64,000 nt of DNA from Polynucleobacter sp. AP-Titi-500A-B4. Its GTDB lineage: Bacteria; Pseudomonadota; Gammaproteobacteria; Burkholderiales; Burkholderiaceae. The notes beneath the pieces were generated by a model, which saw only the letters and a list, made by a program, of their open reading frames with translations, made no database searches and had not been told where the DNA came from. The translations under genes and the position numbers were made by a program. This document shows positions 43,229 to 52,185 of the stretch, in pieces (the first letter of the stretch is position 1; each line of letters begins with the position of its first letter). The DNA is taken from contig NZ_CP061311.1 of assembly GCF_018688095.1 (NCBI RefSeq), positions 1,458,120-1,522,119 of the forward strand, read 5' to 3'.

Positions 43229-45940
43229 TTAAGCGTCACCTGCCGCATCAGAATTGGAGTCAGCTGCTGGCTCTGCAGATACATCACCGTCTTCCGCGTC
43301 ATCAGCACCTTCGTCATCTGAATCGCTTTCAGCAATGCGTTGCAAGCCAGACAAACGAGTGCCCTCATCCACGTTAATCAAAGTGACGCCTTGAGTAGCA
43401 CGACCCATCTCACGGATTTCAGATACACGAGTACGTACTAAGACGCCACCTGTAGTGATCAACATAATTTGATCCTCGGGTGATACCAAGGCGGCTGCAA
43501 CAACCTTACCGTTACGCTCAGTTGTTTGTATTGCAATCATACCCTTCGTACCACGACCATGACGAGTGTATTCGGCGATTGGTGTACGTTTACCGTAACC
43601 GTTCTCAGTAGCAGTCAAGACGCTACTTGGAACTGCAATGCCATTGGCATCAACAACCGCAGCTTCCGCGCCCTCAGCAGCTTCTGCAGGAGCAACCAAC
43701 ATCGCAATCACTTGATGACCTTCACCTAGATTCATACCGCGTACACCACGAGCTGTACGACCCATTGGGCGAACATCGTTTTCATCAAAGCGTACTGCTT
43801 TACCAGCATCCGAGAACAACATCACATCGTGTTGTCCATCAGTAATCGCTGCACCAACTAAGAAGTCATTTTCATTTAAGTCAACCGCAATGATTCCAGC
43901 CTTACGCGGGTTAGAGAAGTCAGACAAACGTGTCTTCTTCACAGTACCCAAGCTCGTTGCCATGAAAACGTACTGATCATCTTGATAGCCCTTGATTGGG
44001 AGGATCACAGTGATCTTTTCGCCCTCAATCAGCGGGAACATATTGACGATTGGCTTGCCGCGCGATGTGCGACTACCTTGCGGCACTTCCCACACCTTAA
44101 GCCAGTACATGCGACCACGATCAGAGAAGCACAGAATTGTGTCGTGCGTATTCGCTACGAACAAGGTATCAATCCAGTCTTCATCTTTCGTTGCAGCAGC
44201 TTGTTTGCCTCGTCCACCACGTTTTTGTGCGCGGTATTCACTAAGTGGCTGACTCTTCATGTAACCAGTATGAGAAAGTGTGACTACCATATCTTGTGGC
44301 GTAATCAAATCTTCCGTGAAGAGTTCGGTAGCATTCATTTCAATAAATGAACGACGACCGTTATCACTACCAGCAGCACCAAATTCAGACTGAACTTCTT
44401 TGAGTTCGCTTTCAATTACAGAAGTAACACGCTCTGGCTTGGCCAACAAATCGAGCAAGTCAGAAATCTCTGCCATCACTTCTTTGTATTCGTTAACAAT
44501 CTTGTCTTGCTCAAGACCAGTCAAACGTTGTAAACGCATCTGCAAAATTTCTTGCGCTTGACTGTCAGAAAGTCGATACAAGCCGGTCGTTTGCATACCG
44601 TACTCAGGCAACAAACCCTCTGGGCGATAAGCGTTACGGCCGCCTGGAGTATCTGTTTCAGCACGCGCCAACATCTCACGCACCATCGAAGAATCCCAAG
44701 CTTTACCCATCAGCTCTTGCTTCGCAATCACTGGGTTTGCAGCAGCTTTAATAATTGCAATGAACTCGTCGATGTTTGCTAATGCAACAGCAAGACCTTC
44801 TAATACATGGCCACGCTCGCGTGCTTTGCGCAATTCAAAAATAGTGCGACGCGTAACCACTTCGCGACGATGTTGTAAGAAGTATTCCAGCATTTGCTTC
44901 AAGTTCAACAAACGTGGCTGGTTATCCACCAATGCCACCATGTTCATGCCGAAGTTATCTTGTAGCTGAGTGCTCTTATACAAATTATTGAGAACAACTT
45001 CAGGCACTTCACCGCGCTTGAGTTCAATCACAACGCGCATGCCGGATTTATCTGATTCATCACGCAAATCAGAAATGCCTTCAACTTTTTTCTCATTGAC
45101 TAACTCAGCGATGCGCTCGAGCAAGTTCTTTTTATTTACCTGGTATGGCAACTCATCAACGATGATCGCTTGGCGCGCGCCCTTATCCAAATCTTCGAAG
45201 TGAGTCTTTGCTCGCATCACTACACGGCCACGGCCAGTGCGATAGCCTTCACGGACCCCTTGAACGCCGTAGATAATGCCGGCGGTCGGGAAATCAGGGG
45301 CTGGAATGATCTCAATCAGTTCATCAATAGAGCATTCTGGGTTGTGCAGTACGTGTAAACAGGCTGAAATCACCTCATCCAGGTTATGGGGAGGGATGTT
45401 GGTCGCCATGCCCACAGCGATGCCAGAACTGCCATTAATCAGCAAATTCGGCACTTTGGCCGGCAAAATCAGGGGCTCTTTCTCGCTACCATCGTAATTT
45501 GGCCCAAAATCGACGGTTTCCTTGTCTAAATCGGCCAAAAGCTCATGGGCTATCTTCCGGAGGCGGATCTCGGTATACCGCATTGCAGCAGCGTTATCGC
45601 CGTCCACAGAGCCAAAGTTACCCTGCCCGTCAATCAACATATAGCGCAGAGAGAAGTCCTGGGCCATCCGAACAATGGTGTCATACACCGCAGAATCGCC
45701 ATGCGGATGGTATTTACCGATGACATCGCCAACTATACGGGCAGATTTTTTGTAAGCTCGGTTCCAATCGTTGTTTAATTCATACATCGCGAATAAGACC
45801 CGGCGGTGAACCGGTTTGAGGCCATCACGCACGTCTGGCAGGGCTCTGCCGACGATGACGCTCATTGCGTAGTCCAAATAGGACCGCCGCATTTCGTCTT
45901 CGAGGGATATTGGTAGTGTTTCTTTAGCGGCTTGTTCCAT
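43229..45940 (-). CDS. gyrA: DNA gyrase subunit A
   Basis: ATP-dependent negative supercoiling with GyrB. The quinolone region reads HGDSAVYDTIVRM with Ser and Asp at the positions usually mutated for resistance, so it looks wild type. The catalytic Tyr is in AAAMRYTEIRL. GyrA-box-like QKRGGRGK marks the C-terminal beta-pinwheel. The 903-residue length includes an acidic tail (DDEGADDAEDGD) of low complexity. It leads the minus-strand block serC-pheA-hisC-tyrA-aroA-cmk; ompA is divergent. Confidence 0.98.
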   Translation of the reverse strand: MEQAAKETLPISLEDEMRRSYLDYAMSVIVGRALPDVRDGLKPVHRRVLFAMYELNNDWNRAYKKSARIVGDVIGKYHPHGDSAVYDTIVRMAQDFSLRYMLIDGQGNFGSVDGDNAAAMRYTEIRLRKIAHELLADLDKETVDFGPNYDGSEKEPLILPAKVPNLLINGSSGIAVGMATNIPPHNLDEVISACLHVLHNPECSIDELIEIIPAPDFPTAGIIYGVQGVREGYRTGRGRVVMRAKTHFEDLDKGARQAIIVDELPYQVNKKNLLERIAELVNEKKVEGISDLRDESDKSGMRVVIELKRGEVPEVVLNNLYKSTQLQDNFGMNMVALVDNQPRLLNLKQMLEYFLQHRREVVTRRTIFELRKARERGHVLEGLAVALANIDEFIAIIKAAANPVIAKQELMGKAWDSSMVREMLARAETDTPGGRNAYRPEGLLPEYGMQTTGLYRLSDSQAQEILQMRLQRLTGLEQDKIVNEYKEVMAEISDLLDLLAKPERVTSVIESELKEVQSEFGAAGSDNGRRSFIEMNATELFTEDLITPQDMVVTLSHTGYMKSQPLSEYRAQKRGGRGKQAAATKDEDWIDTLFVANTHDTILCFSDRGRMYWLKVWEVPQGSRTSRGKPIVNMFPLIEGEKITVILPIKGYQDDQYVFMATSLGTVKKTRLSDFSNPRKAGIIAVDLNENDFLVGAAITDGQHDVMLFSDAGKAVRFDENDVRPMGRTARGVRGMNLGEGHQVIAMLVAPAEAAEGAEAAVVDANGIAVPSSVLTATENGYGKRTPIAEYTRHGRGTKGMIAIQTTERNGKVVAAALVSPEDQIMLITTGGVLVRTRVSEIREMGRATQGVTLINVDEGTRLSGLQRIAESDSDDEGADDAEDGDVSAEPAADSNSDAAGDA

Positions 45941-46100
45941 CTAGAAATAATATCATTTTGATGACAGAGGGGCGCTATGCTAAGATTCTGTCAGTTTGTA
46001 CGAAATTGAGATGTGTCGCTTTGCGGTTTTTTGCTTCAAAGTAGGGCGAATTACATTTAAGTTTGACTTTAATTAAAAAAGAGATTTTTGAGGACTAAAA

Positions 46101-46679
46101 ATGAACAAAACCCTAAAACTGGTACTTGCTGGCGTAATTACTGTTGCTGCTACTGCTGCTTCTGCTCAAAAGGTTGACAACTGGGTCAACTCCACTGGTA
46201 CAGCCTGGAAAAACGGCGACGGCACATTGTGCTGGCGTGATAGCAGCTGGACTCCAGCTACTGCAGCAAAAGGTTGTGATGGTGCATTGGTTGCAGGTGC
46301 TCCTGCTGCTTCTGGCGTTAGCCAAAGCAAGATCACTTTGCAAGCTGACACACTTTATGACTTCGACAAAGCTACATTGAAGCCAGAAGGAATGGCTACA
46401 TTGGACAAAATCGCTGCTGACTTGAAGAAAATCAAGTTAGAAGTAATTATTGCTGTTGGTAACACTGACAGCGTTGGTACAGATGCATACAACATGGCCC
46501 TCGGTCAGCGTCGTGCGCAATCCGTTAAAGCATACTTGGTAAGCAAGGGTGTTGACGGTAGCCGTATCTACACAGAATCAAAAGGCAAGAGCAATCCAGT
46601 TGCAAGCAATGCAACTGCTGAAGGCCGCGCTAAGAACCGCCGTACCGATATCGAAGTTGTTGGTACAGCAGCTAAGTAA
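46101..46679 (+). CDS. OmpA-family outer membrane protein (peptidoglycan-binding)
   Basis: Signal peptide (KTLKLVLAGVITVAATAASAQ, cut about residue 22) followed by a short cysteine-containing segment (CWRDSSW, KGCDG) and a C-terminal OmpA domain. That domain has LYDFDKATLKPEG, then YNMALGQRRAQSVKAYL and the NRRTDIEV end, the diaminopimelate-binding signature. There is no beta-barrel; at 192 residues this is the small OmpA type common in Burkholderiales. GAGGA lies six bases ahead of the ATG. It has its own strong terminator. Confidence 0.92.
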   Translation: MNKTLKLVLAGVITVAATAASAQKVDNWVNSTGTAWKNGDGTLCWRDSSWTPATAAKGCDGALVAGAPAASGVSQSKITLQADTLYDFDKATLKPEGMATLDKIAADLKKIKLEVIIAVGNTDSVGTDAYNMALGQRRAQSVKAYLVSKGVDGSRIYTESKGKSNPVASNATAEGRAKNRRTDIEVVGTAAK

Positions 46680-46693
46680 TTCTTTTTACTTGT

Positions 46694-46722
46694 AAAAAAG
46701 CCCGCTTCTAGCGGGCTTTTTT
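46694..46722 (+). terminator. Rho-independent terminator of ompA
   Basis: An AAAAAAG-CCCGC stem pairs with GCGGG-CTTTTTT around TTCTA (46706-46710). It is symmetrical enough to work on both strands. It lies 15 bp after the ompA stop. Confidence 0.9.
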
Positions 46723-46776
46723 ATTTCCGCTATATTCATAGTCTTCCCCAATAGATTCTTGCTTAAGCAACCCAAT

Positions 46777-47466
46777 ATGAACGTCGATCAATCCGAAATC
46801 GCTAAATTTAGTGCCCTCGCCCATCGCTGGTGGGATCCCAATAGCGAATTCAAACCATTGCATGCTATCAATCCATTGCGCCTTAATTGGATTAAATCTT
46901 TTGTAAGTCTTGATGGCAAAAAAGTGGTCGACATTGGTTGTGGTGGTGGCATCCTTGCAGAATCTATTTCTCAATCAGGTGCTGATACCACTGGTATCGA
47001 TTTATCTGAAAAAGCTTTAAAAGTTGCCGAGCTCCATGCATTAGAAGTAGGTGCCAAGCTCACCTATCGTTCGATCTCGGCAGAAGCATTGGCTGAAGAA
47101 CAGCCAGAACAATACGACGTTGTTACTTGCATGGAAATGCTAGAGCACGTTCCAGATCCTGCTTCAGTAGTACGCGCTTGCGCAAAACTCTGCAAACCTG
47201 GTGGCACTTTATTTTTTAGCACCCTAAATCGTAATCCGAAGTCCTACTTATTTGCCATTATTGGCGCAGAGTACATCCTCAAATTACTACCTAAGGGTAC
47301 CCACGAATACGCAAAATTCATCAAACCCTCTGAGTTGGTAGCATTTACCCGCCAAGCGGGATTGGAAATGCTGGGGATGAAAGGGATGGGCTACAACCCC
47401 ATAACGCAGGTATACAGCTTAAATGATGATGTGGATGTGAATTACATGATTGCAGTACGCAAGTGA
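46777..47466 (+). CDS. ubiG: Ubiquinone biosynthesis O-methyltransferase
   Basis: SAM-dependent methylation of the two hydroxyls in ubiquinone synthesis. Class I methyltransferase: VVDIGCGGGILAES (motif I), DLSEKALKVAELHA and MEMLEHVPDP. ATG 46777 (NVDQSEIAKFSALAHRWWDP) is chosen over an in-frame TTG at 46759 because it matches the usual UbiG N-terminus. 229 residues. It overlaps or abuts gph. Confidence 0.95.
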   Translation: MNVDQSEIAKFSALAHRWWDPNSEFKPLHAINPLRLNWIKSFVSLDGKKVVDIGCGGGILAESISQSGADTTGIDLSEKALKVAELHALEVGAKLTYRSISAEALAEEQPEQYDVVTCMEMLEHVPDPASVVRACAKLCKPGGTLFFSTLNRNPKSYLFAIIGAEYILKLLPKGTHEYAKFIKPSELVAFTRQAGLEMLGMKGMGYNPITQVYSLNDDVDVNYMIAVRK

Positions 47467-47474
47467 TTCAAAGC

Positions 47475-48155
47475 ATGAGTAATTTATCAAGCCCTTATGC
47501 GGGAGTCTTTTTTGATCTCGATGGCACACTCGCAGATACTGCACCTGATTTAGTGGCAGCTACCAATAAATTACTCATCGCACGTAAGCTAGCACCAAAA
47601 CCTTATGAATTGCTCAGGCCTTATGCATCCGCCGGTGCCCGAGGCTTGCTAGAAGGCGCTTTTGGAATTAATACAGAGCACCCAGACTTCCACGCCTTGC
47701 GAGATGAGTTTTTTGCAAACTATGAAAAAGCATTGTTGGTAGAGAGTAAGTTATTTGATGATATGCATCACTTACTCGATCAAATGGATCAGGCCAAACT
47801 GCCCTGGGGTATTGTGACCAATAAAAGTCAGCGCTTTACCAATCCATTAGTTGAGTTGATGGGATTGAGTCAGAGATCAGTGTCAACCGTTTCAGGCGAT
47901 ACCACGCCGTATTCAAAACCACATCCTGAGCCCATCTTGCATGCAGCCAGAACAGCCAATATCGATCCTACAAAATCACTTTATGTGGGCGACGACATTA
48001 GAGACGTTCTAGCAGGCAAAGCAGCTGGGATGCAGACCGTTGCTGCCGCCTATGGCTATTGTGGCTGTAAAGAGCCTCCTGAGGCCTGGGGTGCAGATTT
48101 CATTATCAATACCCCACTCGAATTACTCAAAATCATCTTCCCTAGCAAGGGATAA
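47475..48155 (+). CDS. gph: Phosphoglycolate phosphatase (HAD family)
   Basis: HAD-superfamily phosphatase for 2-phosphoglycolate. Motif I is FFDLDGTLADTAPDLV with both catalytic Asps. TNKSQRF (motif II), KPHPEP (Lys, motif III) and VGDDIRDVLAGKAAGM (motif IV) follow. ATG 47475 is used; an in-frame GTG at 47463 overlaps the ubiG stop (GTGA) and is an equally possible coupled start adding four residues. The order ompA-ubiG-gph is conserved in Burkholderiales. Confidence 0.92.
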   Translation: MSNLSSPYAGVFFDLDGTLADTAPDLVAATNKLLIARKLAPKPYELLRPYASAGARGLLEGAFGINTEHPDFHALRDEFFANYEKALLVESKLFDDMHHLLDQMDQAKLPWGIVTNKSQRFTNPLVELMGLSQRSVSTVSGDTTPYSKPHPEPILHAARTANIDPTKSLYVGDDIRDVLAGKAAGMQTVAAAYGYCGCKEPPEAWGADFIINTPLELLKIIFPSKG

Positions 48156-48220
48156 GCCAAAGATATTCAACAATTTAAGGCTAGCGGCTTTAAAATGTGA
48201 GTTCCTATGCATGAACTCCG

Positions 48221-48579
48221 GGGGTCGACATGGTTTCGACGTGGATTACAAAGCATCAAGGGCATACCGAGGACCCGTTATCTCGTAAATCAATGGGAAT
48301 GTAATAACTGCTAACGACGAACGTTACGCACTAGCCGCTTAATTGCGGTTGCCCCTGAACTGATTCTCTCTTGGGTCAGGTAGCGCAAGCTACATCAGGG
48401 TCATATACAAGAGATAAGACTATTTTGTGTCACGAAGAATAGTACGAAAACTTAGTGAATCGTCAGCAAGGAACGTGTCAATCCGTGCCTAACTGATTAA
48501 ATTAAACGATATGACTAAGTATGTAGAGCTTGTTGTGGAGGATTTGCGGACGCGGGTTCGATTCCCGCCGACTCCACCA
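48221..48579 (+). ncRNA. ssrA: Transfer-messenger RNA (tmRNA)
   Basis: One-piece tmRNA. The 5' strand GGGGTCG (48221-48227) pairs with CGACTCC just ahead of A-CCA (ending 48579), forming the tRNA-like acceptor stem. The T-arm is GCGGG-TTCGATT-CCCGC (48553-48569). The tag reading frame runs from GCT at 48310 to TAA at 48340-48342 and encodes ANDERYALAA, ending in the ALAA proteolysis signal. Length 359 nt fits the usual size. It rescues stalled ribosomes with SmpB (not in this window). Confidence 0.96.
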
Positions 48580-48586
48580 TTTTGTC

Positions 48587-48620
48587 AAGTAGAAAAGGGC
48601 CTTCGAGCCCTTTTCTACTT
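48587..48620 (+). terminator. Hairpin terminator downstream of ssrA
   Basis: A perfect 14-bp stem starting at 48587 (AAGTAGAAAAGGGC) closes a six-base loop; its complement ends at 48620. The T run following is weak, but the stem lies eight bases after the tmRNA CCA end. Confidence 0.65.
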
Positions 48621-48719
48621 CCTTGTTAAATATTTCATTGTAGATATTAGTCTTCGAAACGCCCCATCACAAAAAACTTCAGCGAGAATCTTTGTTCAAG
48701 GTAAAAAATAAACAGGGGG

Positions 48720-50369
48720 TTAATACACTGCTGCCTGTCCATCACGACGGGGATCGCTTGCAGCTACATAGCCATCTCGAATGTCATCAGACAATCTCCA
48801 GATAAATTGACCTGAGCCAAAATCCATATATGGATCATCCACTTTTTTCAATTCATGTCCAAGTTTTGATAAACCTTGTATCGTTGATGGATTCATATTG
48901 GACTCCACATCTAAAGTGAAATCACGATTCACCTTCCAACGAGGAGCATCACATGCTGCTTGAGGTTGCTGTCTGTAGCTAATCATGCGCAATATCGTTT
49001 GCAAGTGTCCTTGTGGCTGCATATCACCACCCATCAAACCAAAACTCATTTGCGGCAAAGTTTGACCGTCTTCTTGTCGCGTTAGGAATGCTGGAATAAT
49101 GGTGTGAAATGGTCGCTTCCCACCAGCAACCACATTTGCTGATTTTGGGTCCATTGAAAAACCAAATCCTCTGTTTTGCAAGCTGACACCCCAATCCGGA
49201 ATCACTACACCAGAACCAAATCCCATGTAGTTACTCTGAATAAAGGAAATCATTCGACCCTGCTCATCAGTTGCACTCAAGTAAATCGTTCCGCCAGATT
49301 GCGGTAAACCAAATTTAAAGTGAGTCGCGCGATTTGGATTGATAAGTTTAGCCCGCTCAGCTAGATAGGAAGAATCCAACATCTGCTCTGGTGTAACGTC
49401 CATGGATCGTGGGTCAGCAACATACTGATATACATCAGCAAATGCCAGCTTCATTGCCTCTATTTGCAAATGCTGGCTTTCTACACTATCCACAGGGTAG
49501 TTTGTAAGATCAAAATTTTGCAAAATTCCCAAAGCGATTAAAGCGCCAATTCCCTGGCCGTTAGGAGGAATCTCATGCATAGAATAAATTTTCCCATCTG
49601 CCCCTTTCATAGATTGCTCAATAGTGCCCACCCAATCAGGACGATAGTCTGCAAGGTCATTCAGCGACATTGACCCACCATGACTTCCTGCATGATCAAC
49701 GATTGCCTGAGCTATTTCACCCTCATAAAAATCGCGAATGCCATTTTTTGCGATTGCTTTAAGTGTCTTTGCAGCAGCGTCAAAGCGAAACATTTCACCA
49801 ATATCAGGGGCTCGCCCATAAGGCATAAATGCCTGAGCGAAACCAGGTTGATGATGAAGCTCAGGGATTGCAGCAGCCCACTTATGCGCCACCACGGGCG
49901 CCATTGCGTAGCCTCTCTCTGCAATCTCAATTGCCGGCTGCAAAAGGTCTGCCAATGGAAGCGACCCAAAGCGAGAATGTAACTGCTCCCATCCTGCCAG
50001 CGCCCCTGGAACAGTTACCGAATCCCAACCACGCTTAGGGTTATTGGCTAAGCCCAGATGATTGAGGCCATATTTGTCGCCAAAATATTCTGGGCTCCAA
50101 GCTTGCGGGGCAGTTCCCGAAGAATTTAAGCCATGCAACTGTTGACCATCCCAGACAATTGCAAAGCAATCACTACCCAACCCATTTGAGACCGGCTCAA
50201 CAATCATTAACGCTGCTGCTGCTGCGATAGCAGCATCAATTGCATTACCACCTTGTTGAATAATTTTTAAACCTGCCTGTGCAGCATAGGGATGTGAAGT
50301 TGAAACTACATTCCGCCCCATTACAGGTAATCGAATAGTTGGATATGGATTATTCCAATTAAATTTCAT
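48720..50369 (-). CDS. Gamma-glutamyltransferase family protein (Ntn hydrolase)
   Basis: Self-processing Ntn hydrolase of 549 residues. The predicted autocleavage nucleophile is Thr361 in SGGTIYLSATD, separating large and small subunits. HPYAAQAGLKIIQQGGNAIDAAIA near the N-terminus and NRGFGFSMDP are family signatures. There is no signal peptide, so it is likely cytoplasmic, unlike the periplasmic GGT of E. coli. The sequence is more AT-rich by eye than the housekeeping genes upstream. It is divergent from the glyoxalase-like gene and starts the block lying just past ssrA. Substrates could be gamma-glutamyl compounds or cephalosporin-like amides. Confidence 0.9.
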   Translation of the reverse strand: MKFNWNNPYPTIRLPVMGRNVVSTSHPYAAQAGLKIIQQGGNAIDAAIAAAAALMIVEPVSNGLGSDCFAIVWDGQQLHGLNSSGTAPQAWSPEYFGDKYGLNHLGLANNPKRGWDSVTVPGALAGWEQLHSRFGSLPLADLLQPAIEIAERGYAMAPVVAHKWAAAIPELHHQPGFAQAFMPYGRAPDIGEMFRFDAAAKTLKAIAKNGIRDFYEGEIAQAIVDHAGSHGGSMSLNDLADYRPDWVGTIEQSMKGADGKIYSMHEIPPNGQGIGALIALGILQNFDLTNYPVDSVESQHLQIEAMKLAFADVYQYVADPRSMDVTPEQMLDSSYLAERAKLINPNRATHFKFGLPQSGGTIYLSATDEQGRMISFIQSNYMGFGSGVVIPDWGVSLQNRGFGFSMDPKSANVVAGGKRPFHTIIPAFLTRQEDGQTLPQMSFGLMGGDMQPQGHLQTILRMISYRQQPQAACDAPRWKVNRDFTLDVESNMNPSTIQGLSKLGHELKKVDDPYMDFGSGQFIWRLSDDIRDGYVAASDPRRDGQAAVY

Positions 50370-50414
50370 ATATTTTCTTATTCAGGATTTATTTCACTCT
50401 TGCCAATATCGTAT

Positions 50415-51197
50415 ATGATATTTTTGAATAAACCCCAATCATCGAACGTGAGCCAAAACCACACTACTAATTACTTGTTTGATCACTTGGTGATAATTGG
50501 CAGAGACCGGCTAATGAACCTTGGAAACCTCTTTGCAAACAGTGGATTTACCCTAACTCCTTTAGCGAGGCACAATCTTGGCTCTAGCAATCAGCTCATC
50601 ATGCTAGATACTACCTATATCGAACTACTCGGCTGGGAGCCTGGCACGAAACCTCAAAGGGCTGAAATTGCCAACCAACAAATTGGTCTAGATGCTCTAG
50701 TATTTCGAACTGAGGATGCGGATACCTGCTATGAGCAACTCAAGCAACAGGGATTTGATGTTAACCCTGTGCAAGATTTATCCCGTGAATCTGAATTTAT
50801 GGGAACCAAAGTACTGGTCCAATTTAAAACGGTCAGGTTCACAAAACAACCTATTGAAGGTTTGCGAATTTATTTTTGCGAGCACCTTAATCCAGAATAC
50901 GTTTGGCAGTCGAATTGGCTAAATCACGGGAATCAGTTAAATCGTTTAAAGAAAATTACTGTCACTACGCCAAACGCTTTAGCTACATCGAACATTTTTG
51001 CAAAAGTGTTAAATAGCAATTCAGGCGATATCAACCCCAAGGATGATTCAATCGAAATACAACTCCCGAACCTTACCCTTAGTTTGCTATCAGATACTCA
51101 GAGCAAATTGAGTCAAATCCTTTCGGCCTGTCTAGTGAAAAACCCCCCAGATCCTGTAGACTTCATCATCAACAAACCGTTTCTTGCTGACATTTAG
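50415..51197 (+). CDS. Glyoxalase-like (VOC) domain protein
   Basis: About 260 residues in the vicinal-oxygen-chelate fold. Paired metal-site segments are DHLVIIGRD (His) and YIELLGWEP (Glu) in the first half, with EHLNPEYVW in the second. It resembles the glyoxalase-like domain proteins of no defined activity. ATG 50415 is used over an in-frame TTG at 50400; neither has a clear ribosome-binding site. It precedes a Bug protein by 10 bp, so they are likely co-transcribed. Confidence 0.75.
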   Translation: MIFLNKPQSSNVSQNHTTNYLFDHLVIIGRDRLMNLGNLFANSGFTLTPLARHNLGSSNQLIMLDTTYIELLGWEPGTKPQRAEIANQQIGLDALVFRTEDADTCYEQLKQQGFDVNPVQDLSRESEFMGTKVLVQFKTVRFTKQPIEGLRIYFCEHLNPEYVWQSNWLNHGNQLNRLKKITVTTPNALATSNIFAKVLNSNSGDINPKDDSIEIQLPNLTLSLLSDTQSKLSQILSACLVKNPPDPVDFIINKPFLADI

Positions 51198-51207
51198 AAA
51201 ATCACCT

Positions 51208-52185
51208 ATGAAAATCTCTACCCATTTCCTTGCCAAGCCCCTTTTTCTATCCCTGATACTTCTTATTACTTCAAGCATTGTTTTTGCACAAAGTGATAAG
51301 CCTTTAACGCTAGTTGTTCCCTTCCCTCCGGGTGGCAGCACCGATATCACTGCGAGAACCATTCAGAGCAAACTTTCTGAAAGAATTGGTAGACCAGTTG
51401 TCATCGAAAATCGTCCCGGAGCTGCTAGTCAAATTGCCACGCAACATGTAGCGAGATCATCACCTGATGGAAATACGCTCCTGATTAGCTTTGATAATCA
51501 CTCTATCAATCCAATTGTTAAGTCCAAATTACCTTACGACACCTTTAAAGATTTTGTAGGCGTTAGCCTCTTGGTTCGCTTCCCATTGGTTATTGCTGCA
51601 AATCCTTCAGTGCCAGGTAATAACCTAGCGGAGTTTATTGCTGCAGCTAAAAAAAATCCCGGGCTCTATAGTTATGCGTCTACAGGAATGGGGTCATTAA
51701 ACCAACTGGCTATGGAAGACATTAAACGCAAGGCTAGTATTTTTGTTTTGCATGTACCATACAGCGGTGGTGGCCCTGCAATTGCTGCAGTTGTAGGAAA
51801 TACCGCTAGCATGACTTTACTAAGTTACGCTGCGGTCAAAGGACAAATTCAGGCAGATAAACTCAAGCCACTTGCGGTAACGGGCGCTCAACGCCTTCCT
51901 GAATTACCAAAGACCCCCACTGTTGCTGAGTCAGGTTTTCCAGGATATGAAGCCTACTCGTGGATCGGCGCATTTGCTCCGGCTGATACACCCGCAGCAA
52001 CCGTTAAAAAACTTACAGCAGATTTTCAAGCAGTCCTCAATGACCCAGAAATTAAAACCAAATTAACGCAAGGTGGATTTGATGTTCAAGCTAGCGATGG
52101 CCCCACTCTCGATAAATATGCAAAGCGTGAATTTGAACGCTGGCAGCAATTTGTTAAAGCCACTCAATTAAATTTGGATGATTAA
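51208..52185 (+). CDS. Bug/TctC tripartite tricarboxylate transporter binding protein (first copy)
   Basis: Periplasmic receptor with a Sec signal (KISTHFLAKPLFLSLILLITSSIVFAQ, cut about residue 28) and the Bug fold. PPGGSTDITAR, then VVIENRPGAAS and PYDTFKDFVGVSLL are typical. ATG 51208 starts the signal peptide cleanly; the TTG at 51184 is rejected. 325 residues. It overlaps the downstream ThDP enzyme gene by 8 bp, suggesting that the solute is a substrate of that enzyme or a close precursor. Membrane partners TctA/TctB are missing from the window. Confidence 0.92.
   Translation: MKISTHFLAKPLFLSLILLITSSIVFAQSDKPLTLVVPFPPGGSTDITARTIQSKLSERIGRPVVIENRPGAASQIATQHVARSSPDGNTLLISFDNHSINPIVKSKLPYDTFKDFVGVSLLVRFPLVIAANPSVPGNNLAEFIAAAKKNPGLYSYASTGMGSLNQLAMEDIKRKASIFVLHVPYSGGGPAIAAVVGNTASMTLLSYAAVKGQIQADKLKPLAVTGAQRLPELPKTPTVAESGFPGYEAYSWIGAFAPADTPAATVKKLTADFQAVLNDPEIKTKLTQGGFDVQASDGPTLDKYAKREFERWQQFVKATQLNLDD

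Noticed and set aside
43982..44350. Plus-strand ORFs over gyrA (for example 122 codons)
   Set aside because: They lie antisense to highly conserved gyrA sequence and show no coding character of their own.
45941..46100. Long regulatory RNA or sensor in the gyrA-ompA gap
   Set aside because: Only AT-rich sequence and a TTGACT-like hexamer near 46062 plus a good ribosome-binding site were seen; no stable structure beyond that.
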